A DNA stretch of 64,000 nucleotides from an uncultured SAR86 cluster bacterium (lineage in GTDB: Bacteria; Pseudomonadota; Gammaproteobacteria; Magnimaribacterales; D2472). Made by a program: the position numbers and the translations under genes. The stretch lies in contig CACJJI010000004.1 in assembly GCA_902593675.1 (NCBI GenBank), forward strand, positions 70,170 through 134,169. Direction: 5' to 3'. The notes beneath the pieces are model-generated. The model ran no database searches and was not told the DNA's origin. It saw only the letters and a program-made list of their open reading frames with translations. Below, piece by piece: positions 23,903-32,744 of this stretch (its first letter is position 1; the number at the start of each line of letters is the position of its first letter).

Positions 23903-24998
23903 CCGCGACAACATATTAATTGTTCTTCCATATCTTTCTTTGTTGTTTATTGGTCTGATGATGGTTGCATCTGCAAGCATTTATGTTTCTGAGGATATTT
24001 ATGGGACTCCTTTTCATTTCGCGTCAAGGCAAATAATCTTTTTTATCATTGGTGTCTTTGCAACAATTATTGCTTTAAGTACCCCATCAAATTTATTTTT
24101 AACATTAGATTGGGTGATTTTAATTGGCTCTTTTATATTACTTATTGCTCTTTTTTTTCCTGGCGTGGGCACAGAAGTCAATGGAAGTCTGCGATGGATT
24201 AGAATTGGCCCAATAAATATTCAACCCTCAGAAGTAAGCAAGATTGCTTTAGTTATATATATTTCAGGCTATTGTGTTAGAAGACTAAGTGAAATTAATA
24301 CTTCATTGGGTTTTTTAAGGCCGTTGGCTGTTTTGGCTCTTTTTGGGCTATTAATTATGTCCCAACCTGATCTTGGATCAACACTTGTAATAGGAGCTTT
24401 GGTTATAGCAATATTGTTTTTTGCAGGAATTTCATTTTTACAGTTCTCACTATTAATCTTGCTTATGGCGGGATTGGCTGCTATTGCTGTATACCTAGAG
24501 CCTTATAGGTACATAAGATTTATTTCATTTACTGAGCCGTTTGAAAATTTTTATGGACCAGGATGGCAGTTATCAAATGCACTACTAGGCATCGGGAGGG
24601 GTGATTGGTTTGGTCTAGGTTTGGGGAATGGTTTGCAAAAAAATTTATATTTACCCGAGCCACATACTGATTTTATTTTTGCTGTAATTGTTGAAGAATT
24701 TGGATTAGTTGGAGGATTATTGGTAATTTTTTTATTTGCTTTATTAATTCTTGGCATTATTAAGACATCAATAAAAGCACTAGAGCTAGGCAAGTTATTT
24801 CAAGGATTGCTTACTTTTGGAGCAGGTATTTTGATTGCAATACAAGTAGTGTTTAATATAGGAGTAAATCTTGGAATCTTGCCAACAAAAGGTTTAACTC
24901 TTCCTTTTATAAGCTATGGGGGCACAAGCTTAATTTTATTTATGTTTTTAATGGGCCTAGTTTTAAGAATTGATTTTGAAAATAAGACGATAAAGTAA
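23895..24998 (+). CDS. ftsW: FtsW, septal SEDS-family peptidoglycan polymerase
   Basis: Polymerises lipid II at the septum together with FtsI. The product is 367 residues (E. coli 414), with about ten membrane helices and a short N-terminus. SEDS motifs are VNGSLRWIRIGPINIQPSE and QPDLGSTLV, the periplasmic loop LPEPHTDFIFAVIVEEFGL holding the catalytic aspartate, and the late FISYGGTSL. It overlaps murD by 8 bp and touches murG by one base. Confidence 0.97.
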   Translation: MIDRDNILIVLPYLSLLFIGLMMVASASIYVSEDIYGTPFHFASRQIIFFIIGVFATIIALSTPSNLFLTLDWVILIGSFILLIALFFPGVGTEVNGSLRWIRIGPINIQPSEVSKIALVIYISGYCVRRLSEINTSLGFLRPLAVLALFGLLIMSQPDLGSTLVIGALVIAILFFAGISFLQFSLLILLMAGLAAIAVYLEPYRYIRFISFTEPFENFYGPGWQLSNALLGIGRGDWFGLGLGNGLQKNLYLPEPHTDFIFAVIVEEFGLVGGLLVIFLFALLILGIIKTSIKALELGKLFQGLLTFGAGILIAIQVVFNIGVNLGILPTKGLTLPFISYGGTSLILFMFLMGLVLRIDFENKTIK

Positions 24999-26038
24999 TG
25001 AAATTTTTAATTTCTGCAGCAGGAACAGGGGGTCATGTTTTTCCGGCACTACAATTTGCCAGAGAATGTATCAAAAATGATCATGAGGTTCTTTGGATTG
25101 GAACAAAAACTGGCATAGAAAATAGAGTCCTCCCTCAGAATATAAAACTTTTAACTATTCCTATGAAAGGGTTTAGAGGAAAAAATTTGATTTTTAAAAT
25201 CACTTCCTTGATAGGTTTAATAGCTTCAATTTTCAAAAGTATTTTTTATATACAAAAAAACAATATTGATTACATCGTTTGCTTCGGAGGATATATCTCT
25301 TTACCTGTCGGGTTATCGGCATGGATTTGCAGAAAACCTCTTTTCTTGCATGAGCAAAATGCAATTATGGGAACATCTAATAAGATGTTAAAAAAATTTT
25401 CAAAAATAATTTTTTTAGGATTTTCAATTAATGAGCCGATTTCAAAAAAAATGATGCTGGTTGGAAATCCTATTCAACAGTTGACACCATCCTCTTTTAT
25501 AAATCTAAATCATGAGCCTATAAGGATCTATATAACAGGTGGAAGTCAAGGTTCTGAATTTATAAATAAAAATATACCTATTGCCTTAAATGAACTGAAC
25601 ATCCCATTAGAAGTTAAGCATCAATCTGGAAAAGGAAAATCATTAGGGATAAAAGAATTATACTCAAGCAATATCTCTATAGAGGTAGAAGAGTTTTATG
25701 ATTTACCCCATGAAGCAATTTTGTGGTCAGATTTTATTATTTCTAGAGCAGGCGCACTTTCTTTGTCAGAAGCCGTCAGTTTAAGAAGAGGATCTCTTAT
25801 GATTCCATTGCCATCTGCAATTGATAATCATCAGCTTTTAAATGCTACATATATCTCAGATTTAGATATGGGATTAGTCCATACTGAGCTTGAATCTGTT
25901 GAATCACTCTCCCACAAACTTAAACATATTATTGAAAAAAAGCTTTATTTGAAATGGTCAGAGACAAAGAGTGATTTAGACCATTTTCAAGCTGCAGGAA
26001 CAATGCTAAGTTCAATTTTAAAATTTAAAAATATATGA
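24998..26038 (+). CDS. murG: MurG, lipid II synthase (GlcNAc transferase)
   Basis: Peripheral inner-membrane enzyme that adds GlcNAc to lipid I. The product is 346 residues (E. coli 355). It opens with the glycine-rich AAGTGGHVFPAL loop (about 7-18), then YIVCFGGYISLPVGL, HEQNAIMGTSNK, ITGGSQGSEFIN and the donor-binding ISRAGALSLSE. It overlaps murC by 4 bp. Confidence 0.97.
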   Translation: MKFLISAAGTGGHVFPALQFARECIKNDHEVLWIGTKTGIENRVLPQNIKLLTIPMKGFRGKNLIFKITSLIGLIASIFKSIFYIQKNNIDYIVCFGGYISLPVGLSAWICRKPLFLHEQNAIMGTSNKMLKKFSKIIFLGFSINEPISKKMMLVGNPIQQLTPSSFINLNHEPIRIYITGGSQGSEFINKNIPIALNELNIPLEVKHQSGKGKSLGIKELYSSNISIEVEEFYDLPHEAILWSDFIISRAGALSLSEAVSLRRGSLMIPLPSAIDNHQLLNATYISDLDMGLVHTELESVESLSHKLKHIIEKKLYLKWSETKSDLDHFQAAGTMLSSILKFKNI

Positions 26039-27426
26039 CTGCTTTAGGATTTCAAAAGTTTAAAAAAATTCATATGATCGGTATTGGTGGGTCGGGCATG
26101 ATTGGCGTTGCTACGATTTTACAAAAAAGAGGTTTTAAAGTTTCAGGTTCAGATCTTGTTATTACAGACGAGTTAAAGGAATTAAAAAAACTTGGTGCTA
26201 AAGTTCAAATTGGTCACGAACCTAGGCTTATTAAGAATGCTGATTTGGTTGTTGCTTCATCTGCAATATCTAAGATAAATCCTGAGCTTTCATATGCCAA
26301 GAAATCACTATTAACTATTATTCCTAGGGCTGAGATGCTCGGAACTTTAATGAAACCGTATCGAAGTATTGCGATTGCTGGCAGTCACGGCAAGACTACT
26401 ACAACTAGTATAGTTGCAAGTATTTTTAATGCAGCAAATTTAAGCCCTACTTATGTTATTGGAGGCCAAGTATTAAGCGTTGGGAGAAGTTCCAATCTTG
26501 GGGAGGGTGACTATATCATTGTTGAGGCTGACGAAAGCGACGGATCATTTCTTCATCTTCAGCCTGATATTGCTGTAATTACAAATATAGACAACGATCA
26601 TTTGGATTTTTATGAATCAAATCAAGAAAAATTAAATCAATCTTTTATAAGTTTTGCCGAAAATTTGCCTTTTTATGGTTATATTTTACTCAATTTAGAT
26701 GACCCAAACATTCGAAAAATCTCTAAAGATATTCATAGAAGGCAAATAACATTTGGTTTTAGTGCAAAAAATAGATTTCAGATAACCGATATAAATTTAA
26801 AAAACGGTGTTCAAAAATTTCAAATAACAGACCATAGCAATAAAAAATATTATAAATTTTCTACGCATTTAAGTGGCAAACATAATCTATACAATGTTAC
26901 TGCTGCCATTTGTGTAGCTATTGAAGAAAATATTTCTATAAAGAATATTTCAAAAGGATTAAAGGATTTTCAAGGTGTAGGTAGAAGGTTTGAGATTTCA
27001 AATCTTAATTTCTATGATAAGCCTCGAATTTTAATCGATGATTATGGTCATCATCCAGTTGAAATTTCAGCAACCATTCAAGCAATACGCCAAAAATTTC
27101 CTCGTAAGAAAATATGCATGATTTTTGAGCCACATAGGTTTACTAGAACCCAACAACTTTTTAATGATTTTGTAAAAGTTCTCTCCCAAGTAGATAGCTT
27201 GCTTCTTTTAGACATATATCCTGCCAGTGAAAAACCAATCAAAGGAATTTCCTCAAAAAAATTAATTTCTGAGATAGCCAAAAGCCATAAAAATGCTGCA
27301 TACATTGGAAAGTCTGACCCGTTGGTTTGGTTGCAATCAAATTATGAAAATTTCTCAATTTTAATTACACAAGGCGCGGGAACTATATCAAAATTGAATA
27401 AAAAGATTAAACATAAGTGGCAATAG
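26035..27426 (+). CDS. murC: MurC, UDP-MurNAc-L-alanine ligase
   Basis: Adds L-Ala to UDP-MurNAc. The product is 463 residues (E. coli 491). The N-terminal HMIGIGGSGMIGVATIL Rossmann loop, the ATP loop SHGKTTTT near 119-126, EADESDGSFLHLQPDIAVIT, NIDNDHLDFY, GKHNLYNVTAAI (the intact HNxxN motif that MurD lacks here) and DDYGHHPVEI with EPHRFTRT are typical of MurC. murB, which follows murC in some genomes, is absent. Confidence 0.97.
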   Translation: MTALGFQKFKKIHMIGIGGSGMIGVATILQKRGFKVSGSDLVITDELKELKKLGAKVQIGHEPRLIKNADLVVASSAISKINPELSYAKKSLLTIIPRAEMLGTLMKPYRSIAIAGSHGKTTTTSIVASIFNAANLSPTYVIGGQVLSVGRSSNLGEGDYIIVEADESDGSFLHLQPDIAVITNIDNDHLDFYESNQEKLNQSFISFAENLPFYGYILLNLDDPNIRKISKDIHRRQITFGFSAKNRFQITDINLKNGVQKFQITDHSNKKYYKFSTHLSGKHNLYNVTAAICVAIEENISIKNISKGLKDFQGVGRRFEISNLNFYDKPRILIDDYGHHPVEISATIQAIRQKFPRKKICMIFEPHRFTRTQQLFNDFVKVLSQVDSLLLLDIYPASEKPIKGISSKKLISEIAKSHKNAAYIGKSDPLVWLQSNYENFSILITQGAGTISKLNKKIKHKWQ

Positions 27427-28334
27427 AAAAAATTATAGTTTTGTATGGGGGAGAGTCCTCCGAGCGAAGCGTATCTTTGGAAAGTGGTAAATATGTATTT
27501 CAATCAGTCAAGGATTTGGGCTATGAGGCTGAATTAATTGATTATCCAATTGAGTTTTCACCTGAAAAATTTTTGCAAGGTGATTTTGTTTTTATTGCTC
27601 TTCACGGTCAGGATGGAGAGTCAGGAGAGCTGCAAAGCTTCTTGCAGCAAAATAATATTCCGTATACCGGAAGTGGTTATGAAGCTTGTAAAATTACTTG
27701 GAATAAAAATACCTTTAAAAAAATCTTAAGAGAAAATAAAATTCCGACCCCAAATTGGATTTCTATTCCATCTTTGCATGAATTTAAGAGCACTTTAGAT
27801 GATTCAATTTTTGATCAATTTAGACCATTCAATGAAATTTTTTTAAAGCCGACAGAGGATGGATCAAGCATAGATGTTTTTAAATTATCATCTAATGATG
27901 ATCTCCAAAAAGCCATTAGCGATAGCTTGGACTCAAAAAGACAATTTATATTTGAAGAAAGTATAGATTTTAAAGAACTCACCGTTCCTATTCTTAACGG
28001 AAAATGTTTACCCCCAGTAGAGATAATAACCAGAGAATCTTTCTATAATTTTAATGCCAAGTATGTTAATGACGACACTGAGCTTAATGAATTTATAATA
28101 ACTGATAAAAAGAAAATAGAACTTGAGCAGATTTGCTTAAAAACACTAGATATCATCAAAGCAAGGGGCTGGTTGAGAGTTGATCTTATGCAAGACAGTA
28201 ATCAAAATTTTTATGTTCTTGAAGTGAATACAGTTCCTGGGATGACATCTCACAGTTTATTTCCTAAATCAGCAGAATCAATTGGCTTATCATATGACGA
28301 ACTTGTAAATGAAATTATCAATGCTAAAAGCTAG
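27417..28334 (+). CDS. ddl: Ddl, D-alanine--D-alanine ligase
   Basis: ATP-grasp enzyme making the D-Ala-D-Ala end of the pentapeptide. The product is 305 residues (DdlB 306). GGESSERSVSLESG near residues 11-24, LHGQDGESGELQ, FLKPTEDGSSIDVFK and the C-terminal EVNTVPGMTSHSLFP are family hallmarks. The start is GTG at 27417, inside the last codons of murC; no better in-frame start is available. It overlaps the ftsQ start at the other end. Confidence 0.96.
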   Translation: MAIEKIIVLYGGESSERSVSLESGKYVFQSVKDLGYEAELIDYPIEFSPEKFLQGDFVFIALHGQDGESGELQSFLQQNNIPYTGSGYEACKITWNKNTFKKILRENKIPTPNWISIPSLHEFKSTLDDSIFDQFRPFNEIFLKPTEDGSSIDVFKLSSNDDLQKAISDSLDSKRQFIFEESIDFKELTVPILNGKCLPPVEIITRESFYNFNAKYVNDDTELNEFIITDKKKIELEQICLKTLDIIKARGWLRVDLMQDSNQNFYVLEVNTVPGMTSHSLFPKSAESIGLSYDELVNEIINAKS

Positions 28335-28956
28335 ATTTTTATTACTCATCGTTACAGCCAATATTTCATTTGGATGCTCAGACATCTCAAGCCAACAGGC
28401 AATTGTATTTTTTGAAAATCCTCAATTTTTGGAGCAAGAGGAGGACCTGCTAATAGCCTTGGAGGACATAAATTCATATAAAAACCTTTCTGAATTTTTA
28501 CACAATCAAAATTGGATCAATTCTTTCTTGATTAAGAAAAGTCCTTTGAAGCCTTTAGAAATATTCATTGAGTCAAAAGAGCCCAAATATATTTGGCAAG
28601 AAAAGTTTTATTTAGACGAAAATTTAAGTAAATTTTTATATTTTGAAGAGCATCCAGATTTATTGCATTTAAATACACCAATTGAACTGGTTGCTGAGTG
28701 GTTGAAAGTTGAAAAGCAGTTTTATGAAGTAACTGAAGGTTTTAATTTAAAAATTTCTTCCGTTACTTACACTGAAGCGGAGGGTTGGTATTTTAAAACT
28801 AGAAATAATATACGAATTAATATGGGTTCTGATCTCTCCTATAAGATATTTGAAAAACTTTCATTAACTTTAAAATATATTTTCGAAAAAAACTTAACTC
28901 CGAGTATTATTGATTTAAGATACAAGGATGGAGCAGCTTTAAATTATGGCAAATAA
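28309..28956 (+). CDS. ftsQ: FtsQ, division protein (short form)
   Basis: Bitopic scaffold joining FtsB/FtsL to early division proteins. The product is 215 residues (or 211 from the ATG at 28321), against 276 in E. coli. Almost no cytoplasmic N-terminus precedes the membrane helix (about 8-22). The POTRA remnant with IFIESKEPKYIWQE and the beta domain ending IIDLRYKDGAALNYGK match FtsQ. The start overlaps ddl by 26 bp. A cysteine after the helix (SFGCSD) resembles a lipobox but lacks the usual leucine. The assignment combines the C-terminal motif and the ddl-ftsQ-ftsA order. Confidence 0.85.
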   Translation: MKLSMLKARFLLLIVTANISFGCSDISSQQAIVFFENPQFLEQEEDLLIALEDINSYKNLSEFLHNQNWINSFLIKKSPLKPLEIFIESKEPKYIWQEKFYLDENLSKFLYFEEHPDLLHLNTPIELVAEWLKVEKQFYEVTEGFNLKISSVTYTEAEGWYFKTRNNIRINMGSDLSYKIFEKLSLTLKYIFEKNLTPSIIDLRYKDGAALNYGK

Positions 28957-30175
28957 CGGAACGAAAGATTCTGACTATGTTGTCGGATTAGACATTGGTA
29001 CCTCAAAGGTTGTATGTATTATTGGCAAGTATGTTGATCAACATTCATTAGAAGTAGTCTCGATGGGGTCTTACCCATCGAGTGGGCTTAAAAAAGGGGT
29101 TGTAGTAAATATTGATGCAACCACAGACGCAGTTCAAAAATCTATTGATCAGGCGCAGGCATCATTTGAAGGAAAAATTAAGAATGTATATGTTGGGATT
29201 GCTGGCAATCATATTCGTAGTTTAAATTCTCATGGAATAGTAGGCATAAAAGATAAAGAAGTTGAAGCAAGCGATATAGATAGAGTTATTGAAGCAGCGC
29301 AGGCAGTCGCAATTCCATCAGATCAAAGAGTGCTTCATGTCCTACCTCAAGAATATGTCATTGATAATCAAGACTCTATTAGAGAGCCACTTGGAATGTC
29401 TGGTGTCAGGCTAGAATCTCATGTACATCTAGTGACTTGTGCTAATAATGCTATTCAAAATATAGAAAAATGCGTTAAACGATGCGGAATTGGTGTAGAT
29501 GGTTTTGTTTTGGAGCAATTAGCGAGCTCATATTCAGTATTATCAGAGGATGAAAAAGAGCTTGGCGTGTGTTTGGTGGATATAGGCGGAGGTACCACGG
29601 ATATTGCAGTATTTAATTCTGGCTCAATATCATTTACTGGAGTGATTCCAATAGCAGGTGATCAAGTAACCAGTGACATAGCTGTTGCATTAAGAACTCC
29701 TACTGCTCAAGCGGAAGATATTAAGCAAAAGCATGGTTGCGCAGCAGCAGAACTTACTCAAGATGGCGAAACGCTAGAAGTAATGAGAGTTGGAGGAAGG
29801 CCGCCAGAGGATTTATCAAGGCGATCACTAGCTGAAATCATTGAACCAAGATATGTTGAGCTTTTTGATTTAGTAAAAGCTGAAATTAAACGTAATGGCT
29901 TCGAAAATAAAATTCCTGCAGGGATTGTTCTGACTGGCGGCACTTCAAAAATGGAAGGGGCTGTTGCCTTAGCTGAGTCTATTTTTCAAACCAGCGTAAG
30001 ACTTGGGATTCCAGAAAAATTTAGCGGAATGGAGGCTGTATTAAAAAATCCAATATATGCTACTGCATTAGGTTTAGTTGGCTTTGGTTTTGATCAAATT
30101 AAGCAAGGCTATACTTTAGAAAATAATAAAAGCTTTTTTGATAAAGCGTTTGGTTTCTTGAAAAATAATTATTGA
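28946..30175 (+). CDS. ftsA: FtsA, actin-like Z-ring anchor
   Basis: Tethers FtsZ to the membrane and recruits later division proteins. The product is 409 residues (E. coli 420). YVVGLDIGTSKVVCIIG (11-27) is the phosphate 1 motif, the 1C region follows, CLVDIGGGTTDIAVF is phosphate 2, and GIVLTGGTSKMEGAV is the adenosine motif. The C-terminus KAFGFLKNNY is the amphipathic membrane-targeting helix. Here it is the last dcw gene: ftsZ, which normally follows, is at 15.1 kb, and a ribosomal operon promoter begins within the ftsA stop codon. Confidence 0.97.
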   Translation: MANNGTKDSDYVVGLDIGTSKVVCIIGKYVDQHSLEVVSMGSYPSSGLKKGVVVNIDATTDAVQKSIDQAQASFEGKIKNVYVGIAGNHIRSLNSHGIVGIKDKEVEASDIDRVIEAAQAVAIPSDQRVLHVLPQEYVIDNQDSIREPLGMSGVRLESHVHLVTCANNAIQNIEKCVKRCGIGVDGFVLEQLASSYSVLSEDEKELGVCLVDIGGGTTDIAVFNSGSISFTGVIPIAGDQVTSDIAVALRTPTAQAEDIKQKHGCAAAELTQDGETLEVMRVGGRPPEDLSRRSLAEIIEPRYVELFDLVKAEIKRNGFENKIPAGIVLTGGTSKMEGAVALAESIFQTSVRLGIPEKFSGMEAVLKNPIYATALGLVGFGFDQIKQGYTLENNKSFFDKAFGFLKNNY

Positions 30176-30200
30176 TTGCTGAATGTATTTGGCATAGAAT
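30172..30200 (+). promoter_or_regulatory. Sigma-70 promoter of rpsF-rpsR-rplI
   Basis: TTGATT at 30172-30177 overlaps the ftsA stop codon and TAGAAT is at 30195-30200, with exactly 17 bases between. Transcription should start near 30207, giving a leader of about 50 nt before rpsF. Confidence 0.62.
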
Positions 30201-30213
30201 TCACGCTCCTTGG

Positions 30214-30232
30214 TTTTTTGATGTTCAAAAAA
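30214..30232 (+). promoter_or_regulatory. Hairpin in the rpsF leader
   Basis: TTTTTTGA at 30214-30221 pairs perfectly with TCAAAAAA at 30225-30232 around a 3-base loop, within the leader predicted from the promoter at 30172. It could be a target for S6-S18 autoregulation, but the CCG bulge known from other S6-S18 leaders is not evident, and AT-only stems also arise by chance in such a genome. Confidence 0.3.
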
Positions 30233-30255
30233 TCTTTTAACTCATAAGGAAAAAC

Positions 30256-30696
30256 ATGAATAATTACGAATTAACTCTAATACTCAACCCTGATTTATCT
30301 ACTAAGTTTGATGAATTTCAAAAAAAGTTTGAAAAAACTTTGACTGATATTGATTTTAAAATTAAAAAGCTTGAAAATATTGGTCGTAGGCAGCTTGCCT
30401 ACAGCATTCTCAATCATAACAAAGGTCATTATGCTATTTTTCAGATTGAAGGCCCATCAGAGTCTGCTTTGAAGTTAGAATCTAAATTAAAATATGATAC
30501 TTCTGTGATACGTCACCTTTTATTAAAAGTTGACTCTCCATCATTAGAGGATTCATTTCTACTTGTAGAATCAAGGGAGGTAAAAAAAGCTCCTCCAGAA
30601 GAAGATCAACCTCAAGAGAAGCCAAAAGTGACACCAGTAGAAAAAAATGATGTTGATGAGTTAGCTGATAAAGAAGAAGCAAAGGATGGTGAATAA
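30256..30696 (+). CDS. rpsF: 30S ribosomal protein S6
   Basis: S6 binds S18 on the platform of the small subunit. The product is 146 residues: the core 1-100 starts [14 protein letters not shown] and includes [25 protein letters not shown]; the C-terminal 40 residues are an acidic and lysine-rich tail (EEDQPQEK to EEAKDGE), reminiscent of the E. coli S6 tail that receives extra glutamates. AAGGAAAA precedes the ATG. The stop overlaps the rpsR start by one base; priB is absent. Confidence 0.97.
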   Translation: MNNYELTLILNPDLSTKFDEFQKKFEKTLTDIDFKIKKLENIGRRQLAYSILNHNKGHYAIFQIEGPSESALKLESKLKYDTSVIRHLLLKVDSPSLEDSFLLVESREVKKAPPEEDQPQEKPKVTPVEKNDVDELADKEEAKDGE

Positions 30697-30887
30697 TGAC
30701 TGAATCTAATAGCAAAAACTTTAATTACAAGAATGTTGACCTCCTAAAAAGGTATATTACTGAGACAGGAAAAATCATACCTGCAAGAGTTTCTAATATC
30801 AGCGCTTCAGAGCAAAGAAAACTTACAAAAGCAATTAAGATCGCTAGATTTTTAGCTTTATTACCATACACAGACTCACATAGATAA
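30696..30887 (+). CDS. rpsR: 30S ribosomal protein S18
   Basis: S18 is the S6 partner on the 30S platform. The product is 63 residues, shorter than E. coli S18 (75) at the N-terminus. The conserved [25 protein letters not shown] block and the C-terminal [13 protein letters not shown] are intact (only part is quoted here). It lies between rpsF and rplI with one-base and three-base junctions. Confidence 0.97.
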   Translation: MTESNSKNFNYKNVDLLKRYITETGKIIPARVSNISASEQRKLTKAIKIARFLALLPYTDSHR

Positions 30888-30890
30888 ATT

Positions 30891-31337
30891 ATGAAAATTA
30901 TACTTTTAGATAAAATCCTAAAATTAGGTGAAATTGGAGAGGTTGTTGAGGTTAGTTCAGGATATGCAAGAAATTTTCTCATACCAAAAAAGAAAGCAAT
31001 GTTTGCCTCTGATGAAAACCTTAAGTATGTTGAGAGCAAAAAAGCAGAACTTGCAGCAGCCTCAGCTGATGAGGTAGCAAATGCTCAAGGGAAGGCCGAT
31101 GTATTATCTGGAGCTAAGGTTGAAATTAAAGTCCAAGTAACGGAGGAGGGCGCATTGTACGGCTCAGTTGGAACTAGAGAAATTTCTGATGCATTCACTG
31201 AAATTGATCATACTGTTGACAAAAGCGTAATTCAATTGCCTGATGGGCCTCTAAAAGAGCTTGGAGAGTATTCAATAACTTTATTATTCCATCCTGAAGT
31301 TTCGTGTGTTGTTGAGGTGTCTGTTCAACCTGAGTAG
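30891..31337 (+). CDS. rplI: 50S ribosomal protein L9
   Basis: L9 has two globular domains joined by a long helix and helps keep reading frame. The product is 148 residues (E. coli 149), starting MKIILLDKILKLGEIGEVV, with the GYARNFLIPKKKA motif near 24-36, the connecting helix, and a C-terminal domain ending in SCVVEVSVQPE. It closes the rpsF operon; dnaB begins 36 bp later. Confidence 0.97.
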   Translation: MKIILLDKILKLGEIGEVVEVSSGYARNFLIPKKKAMFASDENLKYVESKKAELAAASADEVANAQGKADVLSGAKVEIKVQVTEEGALYGSVGTREISDAFTEIDHTVDKSVIQLPDGPLKELGEYSITLLFHPEVSCVVEVSVQPE

Positions 31338-31350
31338 TTGTTATCTTAAT

Positions 31351-31372
31351 AATATGATGTAAGAATCATATT
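31351..31372 (+). repeat. Inverted repeat directly before dnaB
   Basis: AATATGAT at 31351-31358 and ATCATATT at 31365-31372 are perfect inverted copies with a 6-base loop, ending one base before the dnaB ATG at 31374. There is no T-run after it, so it is not an ordinary terminator. It could be an operator or a hairpin limiting dnaB translation. The stem is AT-rich and may be a chance palindrome. Confidence 0.35.
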
Positions 31373-31373
31373 T

Positions 31374-32744
31374 ATGTCTAGCAAATCCATAGAAAATACA
31401 GAGCAAGTGAGAGAGCTCGAAAGAGCTATCTTAGGTGGACTAATGCTTGAGACCGAAAGATATGATGCTGTAAGTGAGATCATTGAATTCAGTGATTTTG
31501 AAGGTCAGGATCATCAAAATATTTTTCAGTCAATGGGAGAGCTCGTTAATTCCAATAAACCCCTAGACCCTCTTACTGTTTCCGATCGACTTGATAGCAA
31601 AAATCTCCTGACAAGAGCGGGCGGTAAGAATTATTTAATTGATTTAGCCTCTACCAGTCCCTCCGCAGCAAATTTAGAAGCTTACGCTGGGATGATTAGG
31701 CAAAAATCTATCTCAAGAAGGCTAATGAAAATCAACTCAGAAATTTCTGAGCTTATTATAAATCCTCAAGGCAAAGATGCTGCTGAATTGCTTGACGAAG
31801 CTGAAACAAAAATTTTTTCTTTAAATGATGAAGCTAGTAGAACATCGACCAATATTCAGAAATTAGATGAGTTAATCCCTCAATCAATTGAGAGAATGAA
31901 TGAAATTGCAAAAAATGGATCATCTCTTCTTGGTGCTTCTACAGGTTACAAGGATCTTGATAGTAAGTTACAGGGGCTACAAAAGGGAGACTTGATAATT
32001 ATTGCTGCTAGACCAAGCATGGGTAAAACAGCATTAAGCATGAATATCGTTGAAAACTTTGTTCTCAGTAAAGATATTTCTGGTGGTGTTTTAGTATTCA
32101 GCCTTGAAATGCCAGCTGAGTCATTAACTACTAGATTATTAGCTAGTAACGCTAAAATTGATCAACAAAAAGTAAGATCTGCCTCAATGAATCAAACTGA
32201 CCTCAAAAAGTTTATGGAGTCATCTTCTAAATTAAAAGATTTGCCTCTTTATATTGATGATAGTTCAATGCTCTCACCCATGGAGTTGCGAGCAAGAGCT
32301 CGCCGAATTGCTAGACAAGAACCTAATGGATTGTCGTTGATAGTCGTAGATTATCTTCAATTAATGCAATTGCCTGCTTCACAAGAAAATAGAGTAAATC
32401 AAATTTCTGAAATTTCTAGATCTTTAAAAATGCTTGCAAAAGAACTTAATGTTCCCGTAATCGCATTATCTCAGTTAAATCGAGCGGTAGAGCAAAGACC
32501 CAATAAGCGACCTATTATGGCAGATCTAAGAGATTCAGGTGCAATTGAGCAAGACGCAGATGTAATCTTGTTTATTTACAGAGATGAGGTTTATAACGAA
32601 GATTCTGAAGAGGGGAATAAGGCAGAAATTATTATCGGTAAACAAAGAAATGGACCAATCGGCAAAGTTAATCTTACCTTCCTTAAAGAATTTACAAGGT
32701 TTGAAGACTTTGCTGTTGATAGCTATTACGACTCAATCCAATGA
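31374..32744 (+). CDS. dnaB: DnaB, replicative DNA helicase
   Basis: Hexameric helicase that unwinds DNA ahead of the replisome. The product is 456 residues (E. coli 471). The N-terminal helical domain has RELERAILGGLMLE; the RecA-like domain has Walker A ARPSMGKTALSMNI near 216-229, VFSLEMPAE, Walker B LIVVDYLQLM and the ALSQLNRAVEQRPNKRP DNA-binding loop. The stop overlaps alr by 4 bp. No intein is seen. Confidence 0.97.
   Translation: MSSKSIENTEQVRELERAILGGLMLETERYDAVSEIIEFSDFEGQDHQNIFQSMGELVNSNKPLDPLTVSDRLDSKNLLTRAGGKNYLIDLASTSPSAANLEAYAGMIRQKSISRRLMKINSEISELIINPQGKDAAELLDEAETKIFSLNDEASRTSTNIQKLDELIPQSIERMNEIAKNGSSLLGASTGYKDLDSKLQGLQKGDLIIIAARPSMGKTALSMNIVENFVLSKDISGGVLVFSLEMPAESLTTRLLASNAKIDQQKVRSASMNQTDLKKFMESSSKLKDLPLYIDDSSMLSPMELRARARRIARQEPNGLSLIVVDYLQLMQLPASQENRVNQISEISRSLKMLAKELNVPVIALSQLNRAVEQRPNKRPIMADLRDSGAIEQDADVILFIYRDEVYNEDSEEGNKAEIIIGKQRNGPIGKVNLTFLKEFTRFEDFAVDSYYDSIQ

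Noticed and set aside
28369..28380. FtsQ as a lipoprotein (cysteine after the first hydrophobic segment, SFGC)
   Set aside because: The lipobox lacks leucine at -3 and has phenylalanine at -2; a plain membrane anchor is more likely for FtsQ.
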